Source: Terrimonas_A sp036262095 (GTDB taxonomy: Bacteria; Bacteroidota; Bacteroidia; Chitinophagales; Chitinophagaceae). Taken from it: 29,891 nt of DNA. This document shows positions 17,212 through 25,094 of this stretch, one piece after another (position 1 is the first letter of the stretch; every line of letters begins with the position of its first letter). A program made the translations under genes and the position numbers. The stretch spans positions 1 to 29,891 of the forward strand of contig DATAJQ010000316.1 of assembly GCA_036262095.1 (NCBI GenBank), in the 5' to 3' direction. The notes under the pieces were generated by a model. The model was not told the origin of the DNA and searched no databases. It was given only the letters and a program-made list of their open reading frames with translations.

Positions 17212-17244
17212 TTTGCTGGGCAATAAACTTCATAAGTACCTTTG
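17212..17244 (+). promoter_or_regulatory. Promoter of the MerR-type gene, leaderless type
   Basis: TTTG at 17212-17215 and TACCTTTG at 17237-17244 are separated by 21 bases, a full match to the Bacteroidota TTTG-N19-21-TAnnTTTG promoter. The ATG at 17254 is only 9 bases past the -7 element, so the message would begin at or a few bases before the start codon. Confidence 0.75.
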
Positions 17245-17253
17245 TATCACTGC

Positions 17254-17835
17254 ATGAAAAAAGCGCTTCAACAAATAACATTTGAATTTGATGCCCCGGC
17301 AGAGAAAACTTCTGCCGAAAATATTGCAGTGGTCAACACGGCCCCGCAACCGCCGCTTGTAGTGGAAATGGAAGAGCCGCAGGAAATGATCGAAGAAAAA
17401 AAACAGGAGGAAGCCGTTCCTCCCGTTTTACCCAAAAGAATAAGCTCCACCCGCGGCCGTAAATCATTAAAAGAAAATTCCGTTACTGCCGACCTGATAC
17501 AGGTGCCGGATGACGAAGTGCTTTTTACCAAGCAATATTATTCCATCGGGGAAGTAGCAACCATGTTCAGGGAAAACCAATCACTGATCCGCTATTGGGA
17601 AACGGAGTTCGATATTCTGCAACCCCGTAAGAATAAAAAGGGGGATCGCTTTTTCCGGCCGGTTGATATCAAAAACCTGGTATTGATCTACGATCTGCTT
17701 CGCCGGCGCAAATTCACTATTGAAGGCGCCAAGGATTTTCTCAAAAGGAACAAGAAGGCAGAAGATAAATTCGCAATGATCCAATCGTTGGAAAAGATCA
17801 AGACCTTCCTGTTGGAACTACGCTCGAATTTGTAA
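17254..17835 (+). CDS. MerR-family transcriptional regulator
   Basis: This protein has 193 residues from ATG 17254. An in-frame TTG at 17242 overlaps the promoter -7 box and is unlikely to be the start. An acidic, low-complexity N-terminus (about 1-95, rich in P, E, K) precedes a MerR-type winged-helix DNA-binding domain: YYSIGEVATMFRENQSLIRYWETEF, then LQPRKNKKGDRFFRPVDIKNLVLIYDLLRRRKFTIEGAKDFLK. The effector region expected of metal- or drug-sensing MerR proteins is absent; the C-terminus is only a short dimerising helix. No cysteines suggest metal sensing. MerR proteins of this short type occur in Bacteroidota, often with unknown targets. Target genes cannot be told. Confidence 0.9.
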   Translation: MKKALQQITFEFDAPAEKTSAENIAVVNTAPQPPLVVEMEEPQEMIEEKKQEEAVPPVLPKRISSTRGRKSLKENSVTADLIQVPDDEVLFTKQYYSIGEVATMFRENQSLIRYWETEFDILQPRKNKKGDRFFRPVDIKNLVLIYDLLRRRKFTIEGAKDFLKRNKKAEDKFAMIQSLEKIKTFLLELRSNL

Positions 17836-17952
17836 TGATGATTTTTTTAATCCTTGCAACTTTAACATTCTTTTCTGCATCATTGATCAGCCTGCCACAT
17901 TATTAATATCCAGTCAAAGCCGGATAAACATCACTGTATTTATTCAGATTAT

Positions 17953-18477
17953 ATGAAAAGAGCCCTCTTCTCAATATTTACTGTATTGCTGTTAACCGCC
18001 TGCACAGCATATTCACAGGATCAATTTGAAATATCCAAAGATCATGATGGAAGTAAAATATTCAAAGGTCTTATCTCCCGCAATGCATTGGAGAAAGAAA
18101 CCAGTTTCGCCTGGTATGCTGAAAACAAGAAAGTTCCTTTTACTCCAGATAAAAATGCTGTTTCTGCAATAAAACAGTCAAAAGATTCCATACAGTTTAT
18201 CGTGTTTATGGGGACCTGGTGCGAGGATTCGCATTTTGTTATCCCCCGCTTTTTTTCCCTTCTGGATGCAGCCGGTTATCCTTCCGACAAGATTACACTT
18301 ATAGGAGTAGACAGAGATAAGAAGACGCTTGATAATTTAGCCGAAGCATTACATGTGGCCAGTGCTCCTACTATTATCGTAATGAAAAAAGGAAAAGAGT
18401 TGGGTCGTGTGATAGAGTATGGAAAATCCGGGTTATTTGATAAGGATCTGGGACAGGTGATCAATCCTGCGCTATAG
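17953..18477 (+). CDS. Thioredoxin-like exported protein with single-cysteine motif
   Basis: This 174-residue protein has a signal peptide with a lipobox-like LLTAC (cysteine 17), so it may be a lipoprotein or a periplasmic protein cleaved after AYS. The thioredoxin fold carries FMGTWCEDSHFVIPRF, a WCxxS site with Cys90 and Ser93 in place of the second cysteine. A cis-proline is present in SAPTIIVMKKG. A single cysteine cannot complete a normal disulfide exchange cycle. Such proteins may act with another partner or as peroxidase-like or holdase proteins. The related class in Bacteroidota often has WCGDS. It overlaps the MscS gene end by 17 bases. Confidence 0.85.
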   Translation: MKRALFSIFTVLLLTACTAYSQDQFEISKDHDGSKIFKGLISRNALEKETSFAWYAENKKVPFTPDKNAVSAIKQSKDSIQFIVFMGTWCEDSHFVIPRFFSLLDAAGYPSDKITLIGVDRDKKTLDNLAEALHVASAPTIIVMKKGKELGRVIEYGKSGLFDKDLGQVINPAL

Positions 18478-19567
18478 TTGCCTCCGGCGCCACGATCTTA
18501 ATATCTGTAATAGCACCAGCGATCTCCATCTTCATTTCTTCCATCAGCTTTAATGTAGCAAAATTGATCTTTTCTTTGACCGCATTAAATTCCTGTTGAG
18601 TAACCGGGCCTGTAAAATAATCAACCCATACAGCAAAGGCACTATGAGTAATATCATTCAGCAGCACTGTTGAGTTCTCAACTTCAGGCTGGTCCAGTAT
18701 CTTACGTACCCCGGCTATGAATTGATCCAGTTGAACGGATGAGGCTGAAAGACCAATATCAAGCCGCAGTTCTCCTTTTCTTTGTGTACGAAGGGAAAGA
18801 TTATCCAGTATGCTGTCAACCATCTGCTTGTTAGGTACGGTAATGAATGTTTTCTGATCGGTACGGATGCGGGTGCTTCGCAAACCGATCTTTTCAACCG
18901 TTCCGGTGAAATTATGCACTTTCACCACATCTCCCATTGTAAAAGGCTTATCGAAGAAAATGATAAAGGACGCAATAAGGTTTTCCAGGCTCTCCCTTAA
19001 TGCCAGCGCAATAGCAGCACCCACGATGCTCAGGCCGGTAAGCAGGTTGCCGATATCGAATCCGAATGCAAACTTAAGCACCATCAACAGGCCGATAATG
19101 GATAGCAGGACTTTGAAAAAATCCTTAAAAAAAACGATCAGTTGATTGTCGCTGGAATCATGCGTACGATCAGCCCTGATATGAAGAATGATGGCGATAA
19201 AATCGATCATTTTCAGCAACAGGCGTATAAAAGATATGATCAGCAGCAGTGTACCCAGCGTGTGCAATAAAGTTTTCAGGGCAACTGTGTAGACATCCAC
19301 ATTGATCTCTTCCGGAAAATGAAGTTTATGAAGCGTAGCGAGGGATACGAAGATTGCCAGGAAGAAGCCCAAAGGTTTTGTAACAAGACTGGTGAATGTT
19401 TTCCTGTCTACATCTTTCCAAATCCTTTTTACAAACTGGAAAATAAGATGAGCTACGGACTGGGCCACATATCTTCTTACCAGTGCCATTAAACCAATTA
19501 TAGCAGCTACGATAAGATAACTCCGCACTGTATTACTCAGCCATACCTGGTCAAGAAATTCATTCAT
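18461..19567 (-). CDS. MscS-family mechanosensitive ion channel
   Basis: This 368-residue channel opens under membrane tension to release solutes during osmotic downshock. About four to five membrane helices are visible in residues 15-195. The pore helix GLSIVGAAIALALRESLENLIASFIIFFDKPFTMGDVV shows the conserved MscS pattern. It is followed by the beta domain with VEKIGLRSTRIRTDQKTFITVPN, then an alpha/beta C-terminal domain (about 275-365). Its 3' end overlaps the convergent thioredoxin-like gene by 17 bases (18461-18477). The next gene upstream, 55 bases away, is in the same orientation and may be co-transcribed. Confidence 0.94.
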   Translation of the reverse strand: MNEFLDQVWLSNTVRSYLIVAAIIGLMALVRRYVAQSVAHLIFQFVKRIWKDVDRKTFTSLVTKPLGFFLAIFVSLATLHKLHFPEEINVDVYTVALKTLLHTLGTLLLIISFIRLLLKMIDFIAIILHIRADRTHDSSDNQLIVFFKDFFKVLLSIIGLLMVLKFAFGFDIGNLLTGLSIVGAAIALALRESLENLIASFIIFFDKPFTMGDVVKVHNFTGTVEKIGLRSTRIRTDQKTFITVPNKQMVDSILDNLSLRTQRKGELRLDIGLSASSVQLDQFIAGVRKILDQPEVENSTVLLNDITHSAFAVWVDYFTGPVTQQEFNAVKEKINFATLKLMEEMKMEIAGAITDIKIVAPEATIAQD

Positions 19568-19622
19568 GATGTTGATCCGTCTGTTAAAGCGCTAAATTAT
19601 TGAATCTGGTATAAATATTTAC

Positions 19623-20435
19623 TTAATGAAAATCATACACCTCAATTATATTCTTCTTCAGTGTATACAATTTAGTGCCGCTGAAATTGAATGATTGAAC
19701 TGATTGGAGTTGCTCCGGCAAATCCCATTCATCTATTCTAAAGCCGCCGATATCATAGCGGAAAAGCTTTTTATCTTGTGATCCGAATATATATTTTCCA
19801 GTTACTTTAAAATTTTGCCAATTCCTGATCAGTATCTTATTTTTTAATGTACCGTAATAATCAAATACAAAAACGGCCTGGGCAGAATCATACAAATACA
19901 CATACCGGTCCTGGTCAAATATTTTTTGTGGTGAAGGGGCTGCATTAAAAAGCTGCCTGAAATCGGGTGTTTCCTGCAAAAGTTTGCCTTCTTCGCTTAC
20001 TTTCTTTAGTTTATTGTCCAGCTCATCATATACCCAAACCTTATTGTCGTAAGACAGGCCAATTGCACGGGCCTGCAGGATATTTTGCTTTCGCAGGTCG
20101 ATCGTGTTCACTTCATTCAGGAAACGGTCGAGCATAACGATGGTGGCAAAATCACGGTAATAAAGCAAGACCTTTAAGGGGTTGGAAACATCTATCAGCG
20201 TGGCCTGTCCATATCTTTTTACATTGTTATAAACAGCCACTGAATCACCGTTAGCATTCAGTTTCTTTACCTGGTTGGTGCTGCTGAGAAGGTAGATATT
20301 ATCAAGATTATCCACGGTAAAAGCCGTGATATCTCCTTTAATAGCTTTGATGAAGCGGAAGGAAGTATCCGTTTGCGCAATGGAGCAGATACTGAGCATT
20401 GCGATCATGGTTATCAGTAATAACTTCTTCATCAA
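19623..20435 (-). CDS. Exported protein, probable beta-propeller
   Basis: This 270-residue protein has a signal peptide (residues 1-20, ending CSIAQ). The mature part has repeated short strands with Asp/Asn and aromatic residues: AFTVDNLDNIYLLS, IGLSYDNKVWVYDE, YVYLYDSAQAVFVFDYYG, YIFGSQDKKLFRYDI. These recur about every 40 residues, which suggests a five- or six-bladed propeller. No enzymatic residue is obvious. Its ATG overlaps the lpxH stop by 4 bases, so translation is probably coupled to lpxH. Homologues are known only as hypothetical proteins to my memory. Function unknown, but the operon context points to envelope biogenesis. Confidence 0.75.
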   Translation of the reverse strand: MMKKLLLITMIAMLSICSIAQTDTSFRFIKAIKGDITAFTVDNLDNIYLLSSTNQVKKLNANGDSVAVYNNVKRYGQATLIDVSNPLKVLLYYRDFATIVMLDRFLNEVNTIDLRKQNILQARAIGLSYDNKVWVYDELDNKLKKVSEEGKLLQETPDFRQLFNAAPSPQKIFDQDRYVYLYDSAQAVFVFDYYGTLKNKILIRNWQNFKVTGKYIFGSQDKKLFRYDIGGFRIDEWDLPEQLQSVQSFNFSGTKLYTLKKNIIEVYDFH

Positions 20436-21214
20436 TTGCGGATGATCTTTTCTTCGTTTCCTTTATAAGATAGCAGTTTTATATCTTCTCCATCGAACAC
20501 TGCATAGGTATAATACCTGATCCAGTCGCCCAGATTAATATACCGGCTGTTATTTTCCAGGCGGTAATCGATCGGCAGGTGCCGGTGACCGAATATAAAA
20601 AAATCGATCCTCATTTTCTCCAGCACTTCTTTGCAATAAATGATCAGCCATTCCTTGTCTTCGCCCAGGAAGACCTCTTCTGCCGATCCCGTTTGAGCAC
20701 GGCTGCGGCGGCTGAGGTAATTGGCCAGTCCCATTCCTGCCACCGGCGGTAAAGCTCCAAACAGCCATTTACAAACAGGGTTGCGGAATATTTTTTTTAT
20801 CCGTTTATATCCATGATCGCCGGGACCAAGCCCATCGCCATGGCCGATAAGGAGCTTCTTTCCATTTCGTTCAAGTTCTATTGGCTCAAAATAAACCGGG
20901 ATATTCAGCTCTTTTTGAAAATAGTCCCGCATCCACATATCATGATTGCCTACAAAAAAATGAAGGGGGATGCCAGCATCGCTTAACTCGGCCAGTTTTC
21001 CCAGAAGGCGTACAAATCCTTTTGGCACCACCTGCCTGTATTCATACCAGAAATCAAACATATCACCTACCAGGAATATCTCTGCTGCATCTCTTTTGAT
21101 CTCATCCAGGAAGCTGACGATAATTTTTTCCCTTTCCAGGCTGGCAGCATGATTGGGCGCGCCAAGATGGAAATCGGAAAGGAAATATATTTTTTTGCCG
21201 GGGGCTATTTGCAC
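20432..21214 (-). CDS. lpxH: UDP-2,3-diacylglucosamine diphosphatase-like metallophosphoesterase
   Basis: LpxH hydrolyses UDP-2,3-diacylglucosamine to lipid X in lipid A synthesis, acting at the inner membrane. All calcineurin-like metal motifs are visible: SDFH (D14, H16), GDMFDFW (D51, D54), GNHD (N90, H91, D92), GHGD (H125), and FGHRH near residue 210. The 260-residue length is normal for Bacteroidota LpxH-like proteins. It is expressed with the GGCT-like gene upstream (gap 5 bases) and the propeller gene downstream (4-base overlap). UDP-diacylglucosamine hydrolase function is well supported by motifs, though other calcineurin-like families cannot be fully excluded. Confidence 0.9.
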   Translation of the reverse strand: MQIAPGKKIYFLSDFHLGAPNHAASLEREKIIVSFLDEIKRDAAEIFLVGDMFDFWYEYRQVVPKGFVRLLGKLAELSDAGIPLHFFVGNHDMWMRDYFQKELNIPVYFEPIELERNGKKLLIGHGDGLGPGDHGYKRIKKIFRNPVCKWLFGALPPVAGMGLANYLSRRSRAQTGSAEEVFLGEDKEWLIIYCKEVLEKMRIDFFIFGHRHLPIDYRLENNSRYINLGDWIRYYTYAVFDGEDIKLLSYKGNEEKIIRN

Positions 21215-21219
21215 GTTGC

Positions 21220-21642
21220 TTATTTATTCTGCTGATAGAATACCGTATCTCCTGAGGAAATAAGAGATTTGCCATTTACATCTCCGTTGAACCAATAGAT
21301 CCAGGCAGGCACTGTGATATTGCCTATCTGCACCTGAACCACCTCACGACGATAAAGCGGCTTTTCATGAGGTTCCACCAATACGCCTTCATAGTCATCC
21401 AATTGACAGATAGCCCAGGCGAATTCCCTTTCTTTTTTAATGGTATACAGCTCTCCTTTTATCAAAGCCTCGCCAGCAGCAGGTATGGCCGCGGGGTATT
21501 CTCCCATATCATACAACCGGCCGGATACTGTGGCTTCGCCTACCAGGTTAAAATAACGGCTGATATAGTCATAGGCAGAACTACGGAAATAGCTGCGCAA
21601 TGAACCATAAACGAATAGCTGGTAAATGCCTGGAGTTGTCAT
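21220..21642 (-). CDS. Gamma-glutamylcyclotransferase-like protein (GGCT/AIG2)
   Basis: This 140-residue protein from ATG 21642 has the family motif YGSLR near the N-terminus (IYQLFVYGSLR) and the acidic region LDDYEGV, which carries the likely catalytic Glu. The mid-section GRLYDMGEYPAAIPA also fits. GGCT-like enzymes open gamma-glutamyl amides, but many bacterial members have no known substrate. I reject an in-frame ATG at 21672: it lies inside the promoter (21647-21678) that fits a start at 21642. First gene of an operon with lpxH. Confidence 0.82.
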   Translation of the reverse strand: MTTPGIYQLFVYGSLRSYFRSSAYDYISRYFNLVGEATVSGRLYDMGEYPAAIPAAGEALIKGELYTIKKEREFAWAICQLDDYEGVLVEPHEKPLYRREVVQVQIGNITVPAWIYWFNGDVNGKSLISSGDTVFYQQNK

Positions 21643-21646
21643 GCTA

Positions 21647-21678
21647 TAAAAATACAACACGTTATGGTCCAATTCAAA
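21647..21678 (-). promoter_or_regulatory. Promoter of the GGCT-lpxH operon, leaderless type
   Basis: On the minus strand TTTG (21678-21675) is 20 bases upstream of TATTTTTA (21654-21647), close to TAnnTTTG with one mismatch in the last base. The ATG at 21642 starts 4 bases after the -7 element, so the transcript would be leaderless or nearly so. The -33 TTTG lies inside the left arm of the AT-rich inverted repeat (21671-21757). Confidence 0.65.
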
Positions 21679-21757
21679 AGTAAAAATTCAAAAATCAAAA
21701 AAGGGCCTGCCGGTACAATGAACCGCTTTTTGGTTTTTGAATTTTTACTTTTGAATT
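21671..21757. repeat. AT-rich 31-bp inverted repeat, copy 1
   Basis: Bases 21671-21701 and 21727-21757 are inverted repeats matching at 30 of 31 positions, with a 25-base spacer. The arms are almost entirely A and T. The left arm's first 23 bases are 22/23 identical to the copy at 25888-25910. Each arm carries TACTTTTG, a -7-like sequence facing outward. It sits between lutC and the GGCT operon. Confidence 0.8.
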
Positions 21758-21761
21758 TCAA

Positions 21762-22397
21762 TCATGCGTCTATCAGGAACACGTAAACCTCTTTAGGGCC
21801 ATGCACACCCACCACTAAAGTTTTTTCAATATCTGCAGTACGGCTGGGGCCTGTAGCGAAAGTGATCTGCGAAGGAAGCTGATTGCCGTATTTATCTTTT
21901 ACCAATTGCAGGGCGTCTTTCACATCGTGCACCAGTTGGTTTGAATAAGCGATACAAATATGTACCGGTGCATACACACTGGTTGTTCTTCCGCTAAGCT
22001 GTGCCGCGCTCATTACTATAGAACCTGTTCTTGCCACCAGGCATTCACAGCCGGTTATAGACACATCGCAATCAGCCAGGCCTGTTTTCACCAAACGTTC
22101 ATCCAGCGACACACCGGCCTGTTGCAGCAACTGCTCTTCGAGGCAATAGATCTTCTGCCAATCCATTTTGCGGGCAAGGCTGCTTAACTGGAAAGCCAGT
22201 TCCTGCCGGTTAATGCAGTATACAAAGCGGCCCTGCAATTTGCTGAACTGTTCTGCAAACTCCACAGCAGCTTCTTCCATAGCAGGTTTGTAAACGGAGT
22301 CGCTGCCTTCGCTTTTTGGAAAAGGAAGAGGCGTTGAGTGACTCAACGCCTTCCTGATTCTTTTAAGAATATTTTCTTTTGCCTGTGAGATATTCAT
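21762..22397 (-). CDS. lutC: LUD-domain protein (LutC/YkgG family)
   Basis: This 211-residue LUD-domain protein belongs to the family that includes LutC of the LutABC L-lactate oxidation complex. The pattern is visible in DVSITGCECLVARTGSIVMSAAQLSGRTTSVYAPVHICIAY and TFATGPSRTADIEKTLVVGVHGPKEVYVFLID. No iron-sulfur partner genes lutA/lutB lie in the window. The start ATG (22397-22395) shares one base with the ftsH stop (TAATG), so it is translated by coupling to ftsH. The link with FtsH recurs in Bacteroidota by my memory, but the reason is unknown. The gene symbol is by family resemblance. Confidence 0.82.
   Translation of the reverse strand: MNISQAKENILKRIRKALSHSTPLPFPKSEGSDSVYKPAMEEAAVEFAEQFSKLQGRFVYCINRQELAFQLSSLARKMDWQKIYCLEEQLLQQAGVSLDERLVKTGLADCDVSITGCECLVARTGSIVMSAAQLSGRTTSVYAPVHICIAYSNQLVHDVKDALQLVKDKYGNQLPSQITFATGPSRTADIEKTLVVGVHGPKEVYVFLIDA
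22330..22350 (-). promoter_or_regulatory. Strong hairpin in early lutC coding sequence
   Basis: Bases 22330-22339 and 22341-22350 form a perfect 10-bp inverted repeat with a 1-base centre inside lutC, 48-68 bases after its start codon. It would fold into a hairpin in the ftsH-lutC message. It encodes KALSHSTPLP in lutC, so coding constraint may explain it partly. It might slow translation or mark processing between ftsH and lutC. Confidence 0.3.
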
Positions 22398-24490
22398 TAA
22401 GGAAGCGATTTATTCGTGATATCGCTATCATAAGGAGGAACACCTGCTGAGATCTCGCCGCTTTCGGGAACGAGTTCACCAGTCTTTTCTTCCTCTACCA
22501 ATGGTTTCTTTTCTTCAAACGGCCTTTTGCCGATTAACGCTTCCACATCACTTTGGAATAATACTTCTTTCTGCAATAATGCCTCGGCCAGTTTGGCTAC
22601 CTGTTCTTTTTTATCAGTAAGCAGCTTCTTGGTCCTTTCGTAAGCATCATCGATCAGCTGGCGCACTTCCTGGTCAATGATCTTGGAAGTTTCTTCAGAA
22701 TACGGCTTGGTAAAGCTGGTTTCCTGCTGCGGGTCGTAGAAGCTGATATTTCCCACTTTATCGTTCATACCATACACTGTTACCATGGCATAGGCGATGC
22801 GGGTAATTTGCTGAAGGTCGTTTTGAGCGCCGGTGGAGATCTTTCCAAAGAAAATGTCTTCGCTGGCCCTTCCACCCAGGGTCATACAGATCTGGTCGTT
22901 CAGCTGATCCGTATTATAGAGATACTGCTCTTTGGGTGTGTATTGTGCATACCCGAGTGCGGCTGTTCCGCGGGGCACGATCGTTACTTTCAATAATGGA
23001 TAAGCATGCTCGAGGAACCATCCGCAGATCGCATGACCTGCTTCATGGTAAGCAATGATCTTTTTCTCGTCGGGGGAAATGATCTTGTTCTTTTTTTCCA
23101 ATCCTCCGATCACCCTGTCCACAGCATCCTGGAAGTCCTGCATATCCACAGCAGCTTTGCCTTTACGGGCGGCGATAAGTGCTGCTTCATTACAAACATT
23201 GGCAATATCAGCACCGGCAAAGCCAGGGGTTTGTTCTGCCAGTTTATGAATATCCAGTGATTCTGATATTTTGATCGGTTTCAGGTGAACTTTAAAAATG
23301 GCTTCCCGTCCTTTCACGTCCGGTTTATCAATGGAGATCTGCCTGTCGAAGCGACCGGGGCGGAGCAGGGCTGTATCCAGTACATCAGGCCTGTTGGTAG
23401 CAGCCAGCACGATAATGCCTGTGTCGGTACCAAAGCCATCCATTTCCACCAGCAACTGGTTGAGGGTGCTTTCCCTTTCATCATTGCTCATCATTACATT
23501 CTTACCCCTGGCCCGGCCAATGGCATCGATCTCATCAATGAAAATGATACAGGGTGCTTTTTCCCTTGCCTGTTTGAAAAGGTCCCTTACACGGCTGGCA
23601 CCCACGCCCACAAACATTTCCACGAAATCGGAACCGCTAAGGCTGAAGAAAGGCACTTGTGCCTCACCTGCCATAGCTTTTGCCAGCAGGGTTTTACCTG
23701 TACCGGGAGGGCCTACAAGCAGGGCTCCTTTGGGTATTTTGCCTCCGAGGGCTGTATATTTTTTAGGGCTTTTCAGGAAGTCGACGATCTCCATTACTTC
23801 CACTTTGGCTTCATCAAGCCCGGCCACATCAGCAAAAGTGATATTCACTTTTGTGCCTTTATCAAATAAAGTGGCTTTGGATTTACCAATATTGAAGATA
23901 CCGCCGGGGCCGCCGCCAGCACCGCCGCCACTGCCCATTTTACGCATCAGCAATATCCATACGCCAATGAAAAGAAGGATGGGTAAAAGGAAAGAGAGGC
24001 CTTTGCTGAGAAAATCACTCTCGGGGTCTACCTTGCTCACGTTTTTAACCCCGGGATTGGCGGTATAAAACTGCCGCATATCATCAGCAAAAGCATCGCC
24101 GGACACGATCTTAAAGCTCATGTGCGGCCCTTCATTGCTTACCTTTCCGCTTGTTCCTTTGCTGAGAACATCATTGTATTTGGAAAGCGCATCTTTTTTC
24201 AGATACACTTTCACGAGGTTACGGTTAGGGACAATAATATATTTATCTACATCTCCTGCTTTCAATACTTGTTGAAAATAATCCTGATCAATATTGGCTG
24301 TATTGGGTGAGAATGGCCCAAATAGCTGAACGCCGATCAATACAGCGAAAATGATAGCATATATCCAGTAGATACTGAATTTTGGCCCTTTGCGGGGGGC
24401 CTGTCCCGGGTCATCCCCGTTACCTGGCCGGTTTCCGAACCGGGGCGGAGTGTTCTTTTCGTTCTTGTTATATGATGGTTCTTGTGACAT
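22397..24490 (-). CDS. ftsH: ATP-dependent zinc metalloprotease FtsH
   Basis: FtsH is a hexameric inner-membrane protease that degrades membrane proteins and regulators. Its 697 residues include two membrane helices (about 38-60 and 166-183), with a periplasmic domain between. The AAA module has Walker A GPPGTGKT (260-267), Walker B IIFIDE (315-320), and the second region of homology ATNRPDVLDTALLRPGRFDR. The zinc site is HEAGH (482-486), with the third ligand later in TGAQNDLQQ. It lies 71 bases downstream of rsfS, an arrangement common in Bacteroidota. The C-terminal tail is acidic. Confidence 0.98.
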   Translation of the reverse strand: MSQEPSYNKNEKNTPPRFGNRPGNGDDPGQAPRKGPKFSIYWIYAIIFAVLIGVQLFGPFSPNTANIDQDYFQQVLKAGDVDKYIIVPNRNLVKVYLKKDALSKYNDVLSKGTSGKVSNEGPHMSFKIVSGDAFADDMRQFYTANPGVKNVSKVDPESDFLSKGLSFLLPILLFIGVWILLMRKMGSGGGAGGGPGGIFNIGKSKATLFDKGTKVNITFADVAGLDEAKVEVMEIVDFLKSPKKYTALGGKIPKGALLVGPPGTGKTLLAKAMAGEAQVPFFSLSGSDFVEMFVGVGASRVRDLFKQAREKAPCIIFIDEIDAIGRARGKNVMMSNDERESTLNQLLVEMDGFGTDTGIIVLAATNRPDVLDTALLRPGRFDRQISIDKPDVKGREAIFKVHLKPIKISESLDIHKLAEQTPGFAGADIANVCNEAALIAARKGKAAVDMQDFQDAVDRVIGGLEKKNKIISPDEKKIIAYHEAGHAICGWFLEHAYPLLKVTIVPRGTAALGYAQYTPKEQYLYNTDQLNDQICMTLGGRASEDIFFGKISTGAQNDLQQITRIAYAMVTVYGMNDKVGNISFYDPQQETSFTKPYSEETSKIIDQEVRQLIDDAYERTKKLLTDKKEQVAKLAEALLQKEVLFQSDVEALIGKRPFEEKKPLVEEEKTGELVPESGEISAGVPPYDSDITNKSLP

Positions 24491-24561
24491 ATTCCAGTGT
24501 TCCTACTGTTAATAATAAAATAGATATTGATACAAAAGTTCGGCCGGGCCGAGATTTAACA

Positions 24562-24966
24562 TTATTCTTTATGATGTTCTATCGCTGCATCGCTCCACAT
24601 TTCCTCCAGTTTGTAAAACTCCCTGTTTTCCCGCAGCATTACGTGCACCACCACATTCACATAATCGATCAGCACCCATTGCAGGGCCTGGAACCCTTCG
24701 TGGTGATAAGGCAATTCATCACATTCCTTTTTTACCAGATCTTCTACATGATCGGCAATAGCTCTCACCTGTGGCTGGCTTCCTGCTTCACAGATTATAA
24801 AAAAATCGGCCACCGCTTCATTGATTTTTCTAAGGTCGAGGGAAACTATGTTTTCTCCTTTCTTTTCCTGTATAGCGGCGATAATGGTTTTGATGATCTT
24901 TGAGCGCTGAGTTAACCGGACTGCACTTTTCTTTTTGCGAGTAGACAGTGATGCAAGTTGTTCCAA
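24562..24966 (-). CDS. rsfS: Ribosome silencing factor RsfS
   Basis: RsfS binds ribosomal protein L14 (uL14) and blocks joining of the subunits during stationary phase or starvation. It has 134 residues with the family pattern QEKKGENIVSLDLRKINEAVADFFIICEAGSQPQVRAIADHV and ALQWVLIDYVNVVVHVMLREN. The TTG at 24966 gives a 25-residue basic N-terminal extension (STRKKKSAVRLTQRS). No ATG or GTG is available upstream in frame. ftsH follows. birA is divergent, with 128 bases between them. Confidence 0.95.
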   Translation of the reverse strand: MEQLASLSTRKKKSAVRLTQRSKIIKTIIAAIQEKKGENIVSLDLRKINEAVADFFIICEAGSQPQVRAIADHVEDLVKKECDELPYHHEGFQALQWVLIDYVNVVVHVMLRENREFYKLEEMWSDAAIEHHKE

Positions 24967-25068
24967 TAATCTAAATGTTTTTAGTTATTTGTTTAGTTTT
25001 TGGCCTGGGGAGGTCTTGTATTAGGTAGGCTTACATAATAAACTATAAACCCGGAACCATAAACTCAT

Positions 25069-25076
25069 TTACTTTG
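25069..25076 (+). promoter_or_regulatory. Weak -7-like element upstream of birA
   Basis: TTACTTTG at 25069-25076 differs from TAnnTTTG in one base. It is 19 bases from the TTG start at 25095. No TTTG is found at the proper distance upstream, so this is a weak guess. Confidence 0.25.
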
Positions 25077-25094
25077 CTCAAAAATAGCAATTAA

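Noticed and set aside
23285..24068. Two overlapping plus-strand frames (194 and 256 codons) within ftsH
   Set aside because: Antisense to ftsH with intact catalytic motifs; no domain and no supporting promoter.
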